A stretch of 64,000 bases of DNA from Cyclobacteriaceae bacterium (GTDB lineage Bacteria; Bacteroidota; Bacteroidia; Cytophagales; Cyclobacteriaceae). This document shows, piece after piece, positions 17,558-26,600 of the stretch (positions within the stretch are counted from its first letter, which is position 1; every line of letters begins with the position of its first letter). The notes below the pieces were generated by a model. The model was not told the DNA's origin. It ran no database searches and worked only from the letters and a program-made list of their open reading frames with translations. The position numbers and the translations under genes were made by a program. The stretch is from NCBI GenBank assembly GCA_019694875.1, contig JAIBBC010000002.1, positions 744,001-808,000 on the forward strand, given 5' to 3'.

Positions 17558-17620
17558 ACAGCCTTGTTATAACTATACTTTAGCCAGAGGCCCGCTGTTC
17601 ACAGCGGGCTTCTTGTTTTT
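17534..17620 (+). promoter_or_regulatory. trp attenuator: pause hairpin, antiterminator and terminator
   Basis: Three mutually exclusive pairings can be drawn. Hairpin 1:2 is CATATATCTG (17534-17543) with CAGATATGTG (17547-17556), 10 bp with one G.U pair, just after the Trp codons. The antiterminator 2:3 is TGTGAACAG (17553-17561) with CTGTTCACA (17595-17603), a perfect 9 bp. The terminator 3:4 is GCCCGCTG (17590-17597) with CAGCGGGC (17602-17609), followed by TTCTTGTTTTT. Stalling at 17525-17533 would mask strand 1, free strand 2 and favour read-through into trpE. Reaching the stop codon would mask strand 2 and allow termination. Confidence 0.87.
17590..17620 (+). terminator. Attenuator terminator before trpE
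   Basis: A perfect 8-bp GC-rich stem (GCCCGCTG, loop TTCA, CAGCGGGC) followed by TTCTTGTTTTT, ending 21 bases before the trpE ATG. It is both the trp attenuator terminator and the only terminator downstream of thx. Confidence 0.9.
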
Positions 17621-17641
17621 ATACACTTGACGAAATTTGAA

Positions 17642-19042
17642 ATGAACTATAAAATTCAAACACAATCCAAAAAGCTGCTCTCCGACACGCTCACCCCGGT
17701 AAATATCTACCTGAAGCTTCGCGATGTTTTTGCCGGAAGTATCCTGCTGGAAAGCTCCGACTACCACGGGCAGGAGAACAGCTTGTCGATGATCTGCTGC
17801 GAACCCATCGCCAGCTTCAAGGTTCACAAAAATGTAGCAGAACAGCGTTATCCGGATGGTAAAATTGTTCGCGAAGAACTTTCGGGTGCCGGCCTGCTTC
17901 AAAAACTGGATGCCTTCAGAGCCGCATTTCAAACGGAGAGCAACCCGGGCAAAAATGGCTTTTCAGGTTGCGGACTTTTTGGCTACATGGCGTATGATAA
18001 CGTGCGATTTTTTGAAGATGTTAATATCCGGTCGCAGGAGGAGGGTATTCCGGAAATGTACTATGCACTTTACCGGTATGTGATTGTGGTGAATCATTTT
18101 ACGAACGAACTCACGTTATTTGAGAATACGGTAGCCGGAACTTCTGAAAGTGGTATTCGCAGGATCGAGCAACTGATTTTTAGTAATCGTTTTTCTACGT
18201 ATGCTTTTCAATCGGTGAACGGAGAGACTTCCAACGTGACCGATGCCGAATACATCGACATGGTTAAGAAAGGTATCAGTCATTGCCAGCGGGGTGATGT
18301 TTTTCAGATTGTGCTATCACGAAGATTTTCCAGCCAGTTCAAAGGCGATGAGTTTAATGTGTACCGCGCCCTGCGGTCGATCAATCCATCACCATACCTG
18401 TTCTATTTTGACTACGGCAGCTTTAAACTGTTTGGCTCATCGCCTGAGGCGCAACTGCAGGTTCGCGGATCACAGGCCAGCATTTACCCGATCGCGGGAA
18501 CCTTCAGAAGAACGGGTAACGATCAGGAGGATGCCGAACTCGCGAGCAAGCTTGCTTCGGATGAAAAAGAAAATGCAGAACACATCATGCTGGTCGACCT
18601 TGCGCGCAACGATATGAGCCGCCATGCGGAACACGTAACGGTGGAGGTTTTCAAGGAAATCCAGTACTACTCGCATGTGATTCACCTTGTGTCGAAAGTC
18701 ACGGGTAAACTCCCGGAAGGTACTTCTGCAGTCAAGATTGCTTCCGATACATTTCCTGCCGGAACCCTGTCGGGCGCGCCCAAGCACATGGCGATGACGC
18801 TCATCAATCAACTTGAAAATGTAAACCGAAGCTTTTACGGGGGCGCAATCGGTTATCTGGGATTTAATAACGACTTTAACCATGCCATCATGATCCGAAC
18901 GTTCCTCAGCCGGAACAATCAACTGATCTGTCAGGCGGGCGCGGGTGTTGTTTCCAAATCCGATCCGCAAAGCGAACTGCAGGAAGTAAATAATAAGCTT
19001 GGCGCGTTGCGCAAGGCAATCTTAATGGCTCAAACTATCTGA
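17642..19042 (+). CDS. trpE: Anthranilate synthase component I
   Basis: A 466-residue enzyme that, with TrpG, converts chorismate and glutamine-derived ammonia to anthranilate. The N-terminal part contains LLESSDYHG (about residues 36-44), matching the LLES element that binds feedback-inhibiting tryptophan in other TrpE proteins. The catalytic domain shows GDVFQIVLSRRF, SPYLFYFDYG, SSPEAQLQV, PIAGTFRRTG, EHIMLVDLARNDMSR, FPAGTLSGAPK and CQAGAGVVSKSDPQSE. The ATG at 17642 follows the attenuator by 21 bases. An in-frame TTG at 17627 is less likely. It is the first enzyme gene of trpEGDCFBA. Confidence 0.95.
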   Translation: MNYKIQTQSKKLLSDTLTPVNIYLKLRDVFAGSILLESSDYHGQENSLSMICCEPIASFKVHKNVAEQRYPDGKIVREELSGAGLLQKLDAFRAAFQTESNPGKNGFSGCGLFGYMAYDNVRFFEDVNIRSQEEGIPEMYYALYRYVIVVNHFTNELTLFENTVAGTSESGIRRIEQLIFSNRFSTYAFQSVNGETSNVTDAEYIDMVKKGISHCQRGDVFQIVLSRRFSSQFKGDEFNVYRALRSINPSPYLFYFDYGSFKLFGSSPEAQLQVRGSQASIYPIAGTFRRTGNDQEDAELASKLASDEKENAEHIMLVDLARNDMSRHAEHVTVEVFKEIQYYSHVIHLVSKVTGKLPEGTSAVKIASDTFPAGTLSGAPKHMAMTLINQLENVNRSFYGGAIGYLGFNNDFNHAIMIRTFLSRNNQLICQAGAGVVSKSDPQSELQEVNNKLGALRKAILMAQTI

Positions 19043-19043
19043 C

Positions 19044-19610
19044 ATGAAAATTCTGGTACTCGATAACTACGATTCATTTACGTACAACCTGGTACATATT
19101 ATCCGCGAACGGAAATATGATTACGAAGTGCATCGTAACAACAAAATTACGCTGGAGGAAGTAAATCGGTTTGATAAGATTTTACTTTCACCCGGGCCGG
19201 GGATTCCGGATGAAGCCGGCATTATGAAAGATCTTATAAAAACATACGGCCCGACAAAAAGCATCCTGGGTGTTTGCCTGGGTCATCAGGGGATCGGGGA
19301 GGTTTACGGAGCCTCTTTGTTTAACATTCCCAAAGTACTCCATGGAGTGACCTCTGCTGCGCATGTTACCGATCGCAATGAAAAGCTGTTTAAAAATATC
19401 CCGGAAGATTTCCAGGTAACGCATTATCATTCCTGGGCGATAAAATCGGATACTATTAAGTCGCCTTTGAAGATCACGGCTACAAATGAAGAGGGTCTGG
19501 TTATGGCGGTGCGGCATGAAAAGTTTGATGTGTGTGGCGTGCAATTCCATCCGGAGTCGATCATGACTCCCGAAGGGCCTAAGATTATTGAAAATTGGCT
19601 TAAGGGTTAA
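19044..19610 (+). CDS. trpG: Anthranilate synthase component II (glutamine amidotransferase)
   Basis: A 188-residue class I glutamine amidotransferase that feeds ammonia to TrpE. It begins ILVLDNYDSFTYNLVH, the TrpG/PabA start. It has LLSPGPGIPDEAG, the nucleophile in LGVCLGHQGIGE (about Cys76) and the His/Glu of the triad in VQFHPESI near the C-terminus. It follows trpE by one base. It could also serve 4-amino-4-deoxychorismate synthase, but its position makes tryptophan synthesis the main role. Confidence 0.94.
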   Translation: MKILVLDNYDSFTYNLVHIIRERKYDYEVHRNNKITLEEVNRFDKILLSPGPGIPDEAGIMKDLIKTYGPTKSILGVCLGHQGIGEVYGASLFNIPKVLHGVTSAAHVTDRNEKLFKNIPEDFQVTHYHSWAIKSDTIKSPLKITATNEEGLVMAVRHEKFDVCGVQFHPESIMTPEGPKIIENWLKG

Positions 19611-19656
19611 TCAAGTTCATAGTTCAAGGTTTAAAATTTTGAGTTCAAAGTTAGAT
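19611..19656 (+). repeat. Degenerate 7-base-period array between trpG and trpD
   Basis: About six units in 7-base register: CAAGTTC, ATAGTTC, AAGGTTT, AAAATTT, TGAGTTC, AAAGTTA. It begins right after the trpG TAA and fills the only sizeable gap between trp genes. Confidence 0.6.
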
Positions 19657-19657
19657 T

Positions 19658-20644
19658 ATGAGGACAGTTTTAAATGAATTGATCGATCATCAGTCGCTGA
19701 CGAAAGAAGAGGCGCGGCAGGTTCTGATTGAGCTGACATCGGGCAAGTACAACCCGAGCCAGACGGCTTCTTTCATAACCGTGTACATGATGCGCAACAT
19801 CACGGTGGATGAGCTTCAGGGCTTTCGCGATGCGATGCTGGAGCTTTGTATTCCGGCCCGGTTCGATCAGCCAGTGATGGACGTGTGCGGAACCGGTGGT
19901 GACGGAAAGAACACGTTTAACATCTCAACGCTGTCTTCGTTTGTGGTGGCAGCAGCCGGCCAGCCGGTTGCCAAGCACGGTAACTATGGGGTTTCGTCAG
20001 CCTGCGGGTCATCAAACGTGCTGGAATATTTCGGGTACACGTTCACAAACAACATCGATGAACTGAAGCGCTCGCTCGACCGCGCCAACATTTGCTTCAT
20101 GCATGCACCGTTGTTTCATCCTGCCTTGAAAAATGTTGCACCCATTCGTAAAGAACTTGGGGTTAAAACTTTTTTCAACATGCTGGGCCCTATGGTGAAT
20201 CCAGCCTTTCCGTCACGGCAACTGGTAGGTGTGTTCAGTCTCGAGCTCGCCCGAAAGTATGGCTACTTATACCAGCAGTCCGACAAGCAGTTTGTTATCC
20301 TTCATTCTCTTGACGGATACGATGAGATTTCGCTCACGGGTGCATTCAAGTATTTCTATAACAACGGTGAGCAACTTGCTGATGCTGCCGATTTAGGATT
20401 GCAAAAACTAACGTATGAAGAGATTGGCGGAGGTGATTCCGTTGCAGAGTCTGCGAAAATTTTTATGGACGTGCTTGAAGGTAGAGGAACCAACGCTCAA
20501 AACGCGGCCGTGATTGCTAACGCAGGAATGGCTTTATATTGTGCTGATCAGAAAGTCGGGTTGCTGAAGGCGGTGGCAAAAGCAAAGGAGTCGTTGGAAT
20601 CAGGTAAGGCGCTGGCATCTTTCAAAAAACTCATTAATCGATGA
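19658..20644 (+). CDS. trpD: Anthranilate phosphoribosyltransferase
   Basis: A 328-residue enzyme joining anthranilate to PRPP. The PRPP site is clear in DVCGTGGDGKNTFNIST (about residues 74-90), followed by AKHGNYGVSSACGSSNVLE. MHAPLFHPALK and LGVKTFFNMLGPMVNPA are family motifs. The length is normal. The last bases overlap the trpC start (ATGA), and a 47-base 7-base-period array separates it from trpG. Confidence 0.95.
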   Translation: MRTVLNELIDHQSLTKEEARQVLIELTSGKYNPSQTASFITVYMMRNITVDELQGFRDAMLELCIPARFDQPVMDVCGTGGDGKNTFNISTLSSFVVAAAGQPVAKHGNYGVSSACGSSNVLEYFGYTFTNNIDELKRSLDRANICFMHAPLFHPALKNVAPIRKELGVKTFFNMLGPMVNPAFPSRQLVGVFSLELARKYGYLYQQSDKQFVILHSLDGYDEISLTGAFKYFYNNGEQLADAADLGLQKLTYEEIGGGDSVAESAKIFMDVLEGRGTNAQNAAVIANAGMALYCADQKVGLLKAVAKAKESLESGKALASFKKLINR

Positions 20645-21438
20645 CCATTCTCGATACCATTGTTGCGCATAAAAAGAAAGAGGTCGCTGTAAGACTGGAG
20701 TCGGCCCCGCTTTCCTTATTGGAAAAACGGCCATTGTTCCGGCAGCCGGTGATTTCTTTAAAAAAACGACTGCTTGAAAAAGACGCTTCGGGTATCATTG
20801 CTGAATTTAAAAGGCAATCACCTTCTAAAGGCGTGATTAATTCAACAGCGTTGCCGGATGCAACAACACTTCAATACATTCAGGCAGGCGCGTCAGGCTT
20901 ATCAGTCCTTACGGACAATCATTTCTTTGGCGGGAGCGAGGAGGATTTTCTTTCGGCAAGACGCGCGAATGGGAATGCACCGATGGTGAGAAAGGATTTC
21001 GTAGTGAACGAATACCAGATTGTTGAGGCAAGATCAGTCGGTGCCGATGTAATTCTGTTGATTGCAGCGTGTCTTGATCCGGCAGAGATACTGGCTTTTT
21101 CAAAACTTGCGCACAGCCTGGGGATGGAAGTTTTGCTGGAGGTACACAACGAAGAAGAGTTGTTGCAAAACCTGCGTTCGGAAGCCGACCTGATCGGTGT
21201 TAATAACCGGAATCTGAAAACCTTTGAGGTAGATATCAATCTGTCGAAGAAATTATTTCCACTGATTCCAAAAGACGCTGTAAAGGTTTCCGAAAGCGGG
21301 ATTGAAAACGTTGAAACGATCCGGGAACTTCGTGAGATCGGGTTCGGTGGATTTTTAATGGGCCAGCGGTTCATGGAACAACCTAATCCCGGCCAGGCAT
21401 GTCAGGCATTCATCGAAACTTTACGTAAGACAAAATGA
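20641..21438 (+). CDS. trpC: Indole-3-glycerol phosphate synthase
   Basis: A 265-residue TIM-barrel enzyme that closes the indole ring. Visible motifs are IIAEFKRQSPSKG (catalytic Lys), LSVLTDNHFFGGSEEDF, VRKDFVVNEYQIVEARSVGADVILLI in parts, LLEVHNEEEL, IGVNNRNLKTFEVD and VSESGI. It is a stand-alone protein, not fused to TrpF as in enterobacteria. Four-base overlaps with both trpD and trpF point to coupled translation. Confidence 0.95.
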   Translation: MTILDTIVAHKKKEVAVRLESAPLSLLEKRPLFRQPVISLKKRLLEKDASGIIAEFKRQSPSKGVINSTALPDATTLQYIQAGASGLSVLTDNHFFGGSEEDFLSARRANGNAPMVRKDFVVNEYQIVEARSVGADVILLIAACLDPAEILAFSKLAHSLGMEVLLEVHNEEELLQNLRSEADLIGVNNRNLKTFEVDINLSKKLFPLIPKDAVKVSESGIENVETIRELREIGFGGFLMGQRFMEQPNPGQACQAFIETLRKTK

Positions 21439-22058
21439 ATGTAAAGCTCAAAATATGTGGAATGCGTGATGCAGCAAACATAACGGAAGTAGCTGCGCTA
21501 CAACCGGATTACCTGGGGTTTATTTTTTACGATAAGTCTCCGCGTTTTGTCGGAGCTGATTTTAAAATGCCTGTTTTAGGAAAGCATATTAAGAAGGTTG
21601 GTGTTTTTGTGAACGAGAAAACTGATACTGTTCTTCATTTTATTGAAAAGTACAGCCTCGATTTGGTGCAACTCCATGGTACTGAAACAGCAGATGAGTG
21701 CAGAGTATTGCACGCAAAAGGAGTAAATGTTATCAAGGCATTTTCAGTCGATGATGATTTCGACTTTGAAGTAACAAAGCCTTTTGAAAAGGCAGTTACG
21801 TATTTTTTGTTCGATACGAAAGGAAAGTACTTTGGAGGTAATGCAAAAACATTTGACTGGACTTTACTGCGGAAATACAATCAAAAAGTGCCGTTCTTCC
21901 TGAGTGGCGGGATTTCACCGGAGAACGTTTCTGCGATTAGGGAAATTGCGGATCTGAATATTTATTCGATCGATGTGAACAGCGGGGTCGAGGATCGGCC
22001 CGCTGTTAAGAATGTCAACAAGGTTAAAGCGATTCAAGAGATTATAAACGCGTTGTGA
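21435..22058 (+). CDS. trpF: Phosphoribosylanthranilate isomerase
   Basis: A 207-residue TIM-barrel enzyme performing the Amadori rearrangement before TrpC. It shows KICGMRD with the catalytic Cys (residue 8), [28 protein letters not shown], the catalytic Asp in [23 protein letters not shown] and [18 protein letters not shown]. The start overlaps the trpC stop and one base separates it from trpB. Confidence 0.94.
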   Translation: MNVKLKICGMRDAANITEVAALQPDYLGFIFYDKSPRFVGADFKMPVLGKHIKKVGVFVNEKTDTVLHFIEKYSLDLVQLHGTETADECRVLHAKGVNVIKAFSVDDDFDFEVTKPFEKAVTYFLFDTKGKYFGGNAKTFDWTLLRKYNQKVPFFLSGGISPENVSAIREIADLNIYSIDVNSGVEDRPAVKNVNKVKAIQEIINAL

Positions 22059-22059
22059 T

Positions 22060-23241
22060 ATGAAATACACGGTTAATGAGAAGGGTTTTTACGGGAAATT
22101 TGGCGGGGCATACATCCCCGAAATGCTTTACCCGAACGTGGAGGAGCTGCGCACGAATTATCTATCGATCATCTACGAGCCGGAATTTCAAATGGAGTTT
22201 GCCAAACTGCTGAAGGATTATGTTGGTCGCCCGACTCCATTGTATTTCGCACAGCGATTGTCGGAGACATACAAAACAAAAATCTATCTGAAGCGGGAAG
22301 ACTTATGTCATACCGGGGCGCATAAGATCAACAACACAATCGGGCAGATTCTGCTGGCAAAGCGCATGTGCAAGAACAAGATCATTGCCGAAACGGGGGC
22401 GGGCCAACATGGCGTAGCTACGGCAACAGTCTGCGCACTCATGGGGATGGAGTGTACCGTGTACATGGGTCAGCTTGACATGGAACGTCAGCGCCCGAAC
22501 GTTGAACGCATGCGGATTCTCGGGGCAAAGGTTGTTCCCGCGCGCAGCGGCAATATGACGCTAAAAGATGCAACCAATGAGGCAATGCGCCACTGGATCA
22601 ATAACCCTTCTGATACGCATTATATCATTGGCTCGGTGGTTGGTCCTCATCCGTATCCGGATATGGTTACACGGTTCCAGTCGGTTATCAGTGAAGAGAT
22701 GAAAACGCAGTTGCAGGACGCGGAAGGTAATCCGTATCCCGATCATGTAATCGCCTGTGTGGGGGGAGGCAGTAATGCTGCCGGAGCGTTTTATCATTTT
22801 TTGAATGATGAACATGTAAACCTAGTTGGTGCTGAAGCTGCAGGAAAGGGAGTTGATTCAGGCGAGTCAGCTGCAACGACTGCACTGGGCAAAACAGGTG
22901 TGCTTCACGGAAGTAAAACCCTGCTCATGCAAACCGAAGACGGGCAAGTTGTTGAACCGTATTCTATTTCTGCCGGACTGGATTATCCTGGTATTGGGCC
23001 GTTGCATGCGCACTTGTTTGATACACAGCGCGTGCAGTTTCTCAGCGCAACCGATGATGAAGCGATGGAAGCAGGTATTGAATTAAGTCGCACGGAAGGA
23101 ATCATTCCGGCTATTGAATCCGCGCATGCGATAGCCGTACTGAAGCAACTGAAAACCGACCCGGATGATGTGGTAGTAATCAATCTTTCCGGTCGTGGCG
23201 ACAAAGATCTTGAAACCTACATCCGGTGGGGTAAATATTAA
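22060..23241 (+). CDS. trpB: Tryptophan synthase beta chain
   Basis: A 393-residue PLP enzyme that condenses indole with serine. It starts with the standard [15 protein letters not shown]. The PLP lysine lies in [13 protein letters not shown] (about Lys86), and [14 protein letters not shown] and the phosphate-binding [11 protein letters not shown] are present. The C-terminal part has [13 protein letters not shown] and LSGRGDKD. This is the canonical TrpB1 type, which pairs with TrpA encoded 19 bases downstream. Confidence 0.96.
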   Translation: MKYTVNEKGFYGKFGGAYIPEMLYPNVEELRTNYLSIIYEPEFQMEFAKLLKDYVGRPTPLYFAQRLSETYKTKIYLKREDLCHTGAHKINNTIGQILLAKRMCKNKIIAETGAGQHGVATATVCALMGMECTVYMGQLDMERQRPNVERMRILGAKVVPARSGNMTLKDATNEAMRHWINNPSDTHYIIGSVVGPHPYPDMVTRFQSVISEEMKTQLQDAEGNPYPDHVIACVGGGSNAAGAFYHFLNDEHVNLVGAEAAGKGVDSGESAATTALGKTGVLHGSKTLLMQTEDGQVVEPYSISAGLDYPGIGPLHAHLFDTQRVQFLSATDDEAMEAGIELSRTEGIIPAIESAHAIAVLKQLKTDPDDVVVINLSGRGDKDLETYIRWGKY

Positions 23242-23260
23242 GAAGTAGAATTATTGATTT

Positions 23261-24031
23261 ATGAGCAGACTCAAGAAACTGTTTCAGGATAAAAAACAAA
23301 ACGTGCTGTCGGTTTTCTATACAGCTGGCTTTCCCAACCTTAACGATACGGTGGCTATTGCCCGCCATCTTCAGGCGGCTGGTGCCGACATCATTGAAAT
23401 CGGAATTCCGTTTTCCGATCCGGTTGCGGATGGTCCCACCATTCAGGCGAGCAACAAGGTTGCCCTCGATAATGGCATGAACGTGAAACTGCTGCTTGAG
23501 CAGGTGAAAGAAATCCGCAAGGAAGTAACGATGCCGATTGTTTTGATGGGGTATCTCAACCCGGTGCTGCAATACGGCTTTGAAAAATTCTGTAAGGATG
23601 CTGCCGCGAATGGGGTTGACGGATTGATTTTGCCTGATATGCCATTGGATGAGTTTGCGGATTACCGGGACCTCACTAACGCACTTAATCTGGATGTAAT
23701 CTTTCTGATTTCCCCGACAACTTCGCCTGAACGAATTGAACTGATTGACGGCTTATCGTCAGGGTTTGTGTATGCGGTTTCTTCTTCGAGCACAACCGGT
23801 GCAAAAAAGGGCTTTACCGCTGAGCAGGAAGAGTACTTCCGGAAACTCAAAAATGCAGGCCTGAAAAACCCGTTCCTGATTGGCTTCGGTATTTTCGATC
23901 ATGAAACGTTCACAAAATCAAGCGAATTCAGTTCCGGGGCAATTGTCGGCAGTGCGTTTATCAATCTTTTGAAAGAATCCAATAACTTTGAAAGCGACAT
24001 CCCGCAATTTGTGCGAAACCTCAAATCATAA
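23261..24031 (+). CDS. trpA: Tryptophan synthase alpha chain
   Basis: A 256-residue TIM barrel that releases indole from indole-3-glycerol phosphate and channels it to TrpB. Diagnostic pieces are FYTAGFPN, IEIGIPFSDPVADGPTIQ (catalytic Glu), MGYLNPVLQYG with the catalytic Asp nearby in LILPDMPLDE, YAVSSSSTTGA and LIGFGIF. The stop codon TAA is the first element of a short 7-base-period array. It is the last gene of the tryptophan operon. Confidence 0.95.
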   Translation: MSRLKKLFQDKKQNVLSVFYTAGFPNLNDTVAIARHLQAAGADIIEIGIPFSDPVADGPTIQASNKVALDNGMNVKLLLEQVKEIRKEVTMPIVLMGYLNPVLQYGFEKFCKDAAANGVDGLILPDMPLDEFADYRDLTNALNLDVIFLISPTTSPERIELIDGLSSGFVYAVSSSSTTGAKKGFTAEQEEYFRKLKNAGLKNPFLIGFGIFDHETFTKSSEFSSGAIVGSAFINLLKESNNFESDIPQFVRNLKS

Positions 24032-24053
24032 ATCGTAATTCTAAAATCGGATC
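24022..24053 (+). repeat. Degenerate 7-base-period array at trpA stop
   Basis: Units in 7-base register across the trpA stop: AAATCAT, AAATCGT, AATTCTA, AAATCGG. The trpA TAA lies at the first unit junction. Confidence 0.5.
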
Positions 24054-24054
24054 T

Positions 24055-24405
24055 ATGTTCATCGTTTACGGAATCAAAAATTGTAACACAGTAAAAAATG
24101 CACTCGATTGGTTAAAGAAAAACAAAATCGAATTCGAGTTTCATGACTATAAAGCAAAAGGCATCGATGCTGCAAAGCTTAAGAACTGGAGCAGTCAGGT
24201 GGGGTGGGAGAAGCTCGTAAATAAGAAGGGAACCACGTGGCGCCAGCTGGACGAAAAAGTTCAAAACAAAGTTACCAGCGAAAAAGCAGCAATCGACCTA
24301 ATGCAGGAAAAAACCAGTGTGATCAAGCGCCCGCTTATCGAGTCTAAGAACAAGGTTGTAACGCTGGGCTTTGACGAAGCCGAATTTAAAGCTGCTTACA
24401 AGTAA
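24055..24405 (+). CDS. ArsC/Spx-family thioredoxin-fold protein (YffB-like)
   Basis: A 116-residue member of the ArsC/Spx family. It starts FIVYGIKNCNTVKNALDWL, with a single cysteine (about residue 10) in the position of the ArsC catalytic Cys, then EFEFHDYKAKGID and, near the end, IKRPLIESKNKVVTLGFDEAEF. Many relatives called arsenate reductases have not been shown to reduce arsenate. No arsenic genes are nearby, so the substrate is open. It lies 23 bases after trpA, but a 7-base-period array rather than a tight junction separates them. Confidence 0.85.
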   Translation: MFIVYGIKNCNTVKNALDWLKKNKIEFEFHDYKAKGIDAAKLKNWSSQVGWEKLVNKKGTTWRQLDEKVQNKVTSEKAAIDLMQEKTSVIKRPLIESKNKVVTLGFDEAEFKAAYK

Positions 24406-24425
24406 TTACGATTTCCGATTTCTGC
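24403..24425 (+). repeat. Short 7-base-period array after arsC-like gene
   Basis: The stop TAA begins units TAATTAC, GATTTCC, GATTTCT. Only about three units, so weak on its own, but in style with the other arrays. Confidence 0.35.
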
Positions 24426-24433
24426 TAGCTTTG
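24426..24433 (+). promoter_or_regulatory. -7 element (TAGCTTTG) of MATE transporter gene
   Basis: A perfect TAnnTTTG, 10 bases before the ATG at 24444. No good -33 TTG at the usual spacing. Confidence 0.45.
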
Positions 24434-24443
24434 CGGGTCTTTT

Positions 24444-25781
24444 ATGGAACTGCAACTGAATACCGGATACCGCCAGATTCTCGGGATGGCTTTGCCCATT
24501 ACGCTGGCCATGCTGGTGCCGCAGATCAACTTCATTACCAATAACATTTTCCTGGGCGGACTGGGCGAGAGCGAACTGGCGAGTGCCGGCATCACGGGAG
24601 TCTACTACCTCATTTTTGCCGTAATCGGTAACGGACTGAACAACGGCTTGCAGGCGTTGATTGCCCGCAGGGCAGGACAGGGTTTACCGAAAGAAATCGG
24701 CCGGTTATTTTTTCATGGTGTTTGGGTTGCGTTGGTTATTGCTGGTATCGGAATCGCCATCACCTACAGCTTTGCACCGATGGTGCTCCGGTCGCTGATC
24801 CATAACCCGGTGATTGCCGACCAGGTGATCGACTTTTTGTTGATCCGCATTTGGGGCTTGCCGTTTCTTTATTTGTACGTAATGCGCAACGCGTTGCTGG
24901 TAGGCGTTAACCAGACCAAATTTTTGGTTTGGGGAACATTGGCCGAAGCGGCCATGAACATCGTATTCGATTATGGCTTTATCTATGGAAAGCTGGGCTT
25001 GCCCGAAATCGGGTTCAACGGAGCTGCATACGCTTCCATCATCGCTGAGGCTTCGGGCTTAATCGTGATCTATGCGATTATCCGGTTCAAAGGCCTGCAT
25101 CGGGCATTTTCATTTTTCGAAAATGTGAAGCTTGAGGGTCCGGTCTTTAGACTGATTCTTGTTCAATCGGCACCGTTAATAGCGCAGTACGCGATAAGTA
25201 TTGCGAGTTGGGAATATTTTTACCTGCTGATTGAGCATCATGGCGCAAGGGCGCTCGCGATTTCCAACACCATGCGCAACATCTTTGGCTTGTTTGGGAT
25301 TTTTGCCTGGGCTTTCGCGGCAACAACCAACACCATGGTTAGCAACATCATTGGGCAGGGCCGGCAGGATGAAGTTATCGGATTGATCAAACGAATTGCG
25401 GGAATAAGCTTCTCGATTTCAGCTGTAATTTTTATCGTGCTGAATGTTGTGCCTGAATTGTTCCTGAACTTCTATAGCCAGGGACCGGAGTTTATTGCGG
25501 AAGCAATTCCAGTGGTAAGGATTGTTTCTGTCGCGTTGCTGATGATGTCGGTCGGCACGGTATGGCTGAACTCGGTAACCGGAACCGGTAACACCGTAGT
25601 TAACCTGACCATCGAATCGATTACGATTGTAGTTTACTGTGCGTACGTTTATATTGTATTGGAATATCTGAACATGCCGATTACCTGGGGCTGGGGTTCC
25701 GAGTGGGTGTATTGGCTTTCGATGTTCAGCATGGCGTATTTTTATATGCGTTCGGGGCGTTGGAAAAATAAAGTTATCTGA
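24444..25781 (+). CDS. MATE family efflux transporter
   Basis: A 445-residue inner-membrane protein with about twelve hydrophobic segments. It starts with the MATE pattern ILGMALPITLAMLVPQINFITNNIFLGGLGESELASAG, with parts repeated in the second half (APLIAQYAISIASWEYFYLLIEHHGARALAISNTMRNIFG). Family members export cationic drugs or metabolites using Na+ or H+ gradients, but the substrate here cannot be inferred. It has its own -7 promoter box and is not clearly part of an operon. Confidence 0.9.
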   Translation: MELQLNTGYRQILGMALPITLAMLVPQINFITNNIFLGGLGESELASAGITGVYYLIFAVIGNGLNNGLQALIARRAGQGLPKEIGRLFFHGVWVALVIAGIGIAITYSFAPMVLRSLIHNPVIADQVIDFLLIRIWGLPFLYLYVMRNALLVGVNQTKFLVWGTLAEAAMNIVFDYGFIYGKLGLPEIGFNGAAYASIIAEASGLIVIYAIIRFKGLHRAFSFFENVKLEGPVFRLILVQSAPLIAQYAISIASWEYFYLLIEHHGARALAISNTMRNIFGLFGIFAWAFAATTNTMVSNIIGQGRQDEVIGLIKRIAGISFSISAVIFIVLNVVPELFLNFYSQGPEFIAEAIPVVRIVSVALLMMSVGTVWLNSVTGTGNTVVNLTIESITIVVYCAYVYIVLEYLNMPITWGWGSEWVYWLSMFSMAYFYMRSGRWKNKVI

Positions 25782-25822
25782 TAACAACCAATTTGCGGCT
25801 TCTGCCGTAACAACAGCTTGCT

Positions 25823-26536
25823 ATGAAATCAGTATTTATACTCCTTCTGACCGTAATAGCCGGATCGGCTTTTTCACAAGGCTTTATTGCCGCAATCGGT
25901 TCCGATGACATTGGTGTAATTCTGAACAACCCGGCAACCATCGTGCTGGAAAGCGGAGATACACTAAAAGGAAAATTGTCGTCTGCTTCGCTGATTAACA
26001 ACTACCTTAAGAATGTTACACTGAAACTGGCTGACGGGTCGAAGCGTAAACTCGATGCAGCTGAAATGAAAACACTTACTGTGAAGGCATCTGCATTGGC
26101 AAAGATGGCGATGATGAACGAATCGGCTAATTCGATCTTCAGGACCATTAAAACCGATTTCAATTCCATTATCAACCGGGAGTATATTGTTTTCGAACAG
26201 GCGCTTCGTGCAACGAAAAAAGATAAACCGGCAATGATGCAGTTGCTGAATCCCGGATTTGATCATGTGATAAAGGTTTATGCCGACCCGAATGCAAATG
26301 AAACCATGAAGTTGCAGTCAGGCGATGTGGCTATTACAGGCGGTGCCGATAAGTCGTACCTCTTTGTTAAGAGTGGTGAGAAAGCTGTTATCGTGAAGAA
26401 AGGCAAATATCGGAGCAATTTCGATGAGCTTTACGCGGATTGTCCGGACATGCTTACCGCATTTGAAGGCGACAAAGCTAAGTTCAAGGATATGGCCGGG
26501 CATGTTTTTGCGTACGACCAGCTTTGCGCGAAGTAA
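25823..26536 (+). CDS. Secreted hypothetical protein
   Basis: A 237-residue protein with a signal peptide (MKSVFILLLTVIAGSAFSQ). It has a Lys-rich central region (TLKLADGSKRKLDAAEMKTL) and the C-terminal segment FDELYADCPDMLTAF ... VFAYDQLCAK with two cysteines. No domain is recognised. Its position after the signal peptide suggests a periplasmic or outer-membrane-associated protein. It lies 41 bases after the MATE gene with no visible terminator, so co-transcription is possible. Confidence 0.8.
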   Translation: MKSVFILLLTVIAGSAFSQGFIAAIGSDDIGVILNNPATIVLESGDTLKGKLSSASLINNYLKNVTLKLADGSKRKLDAAEMKTLTVKASALAKMAMMNESANSIFRTIKTDFNSIINREYIVFEQALRATKKDKPAMMQLLNPGFDHVIKVYADPNANETMKLQSGDVAITGGADKSYLFVKSGEKAVIVKKGKYRSNFDELYADCPDMLTAFEGDKAKFKDMAGHVFAYDQLCAK

Positions 26537-26570
26537 CGCGCTTCAAACGGTTGAAATAGGGTAAAATCAG

Positions 26571-26578
26571 TATCTTTG
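26571..26578 (+). promoter_or_regulatory. -7 element (TATCTTTG) of E1 dehydrogenase gene
   Basis: A perfect TAnnTTTG 22 bases before the ATG at 26601, with a TTG at 26551-26553 (17-base spacing, slightly short). Confidence 0.55.
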
Positions 26579-26600
26579 AGCCTTATTTCTATCGTCCCAA

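Noticed and set aside
24055-24405. Arsenate reductase as a firm function
   Set aside because: Only one catalytic-type Cys is visible and there are no ars genes nearby; the family includes proteins with other roles.
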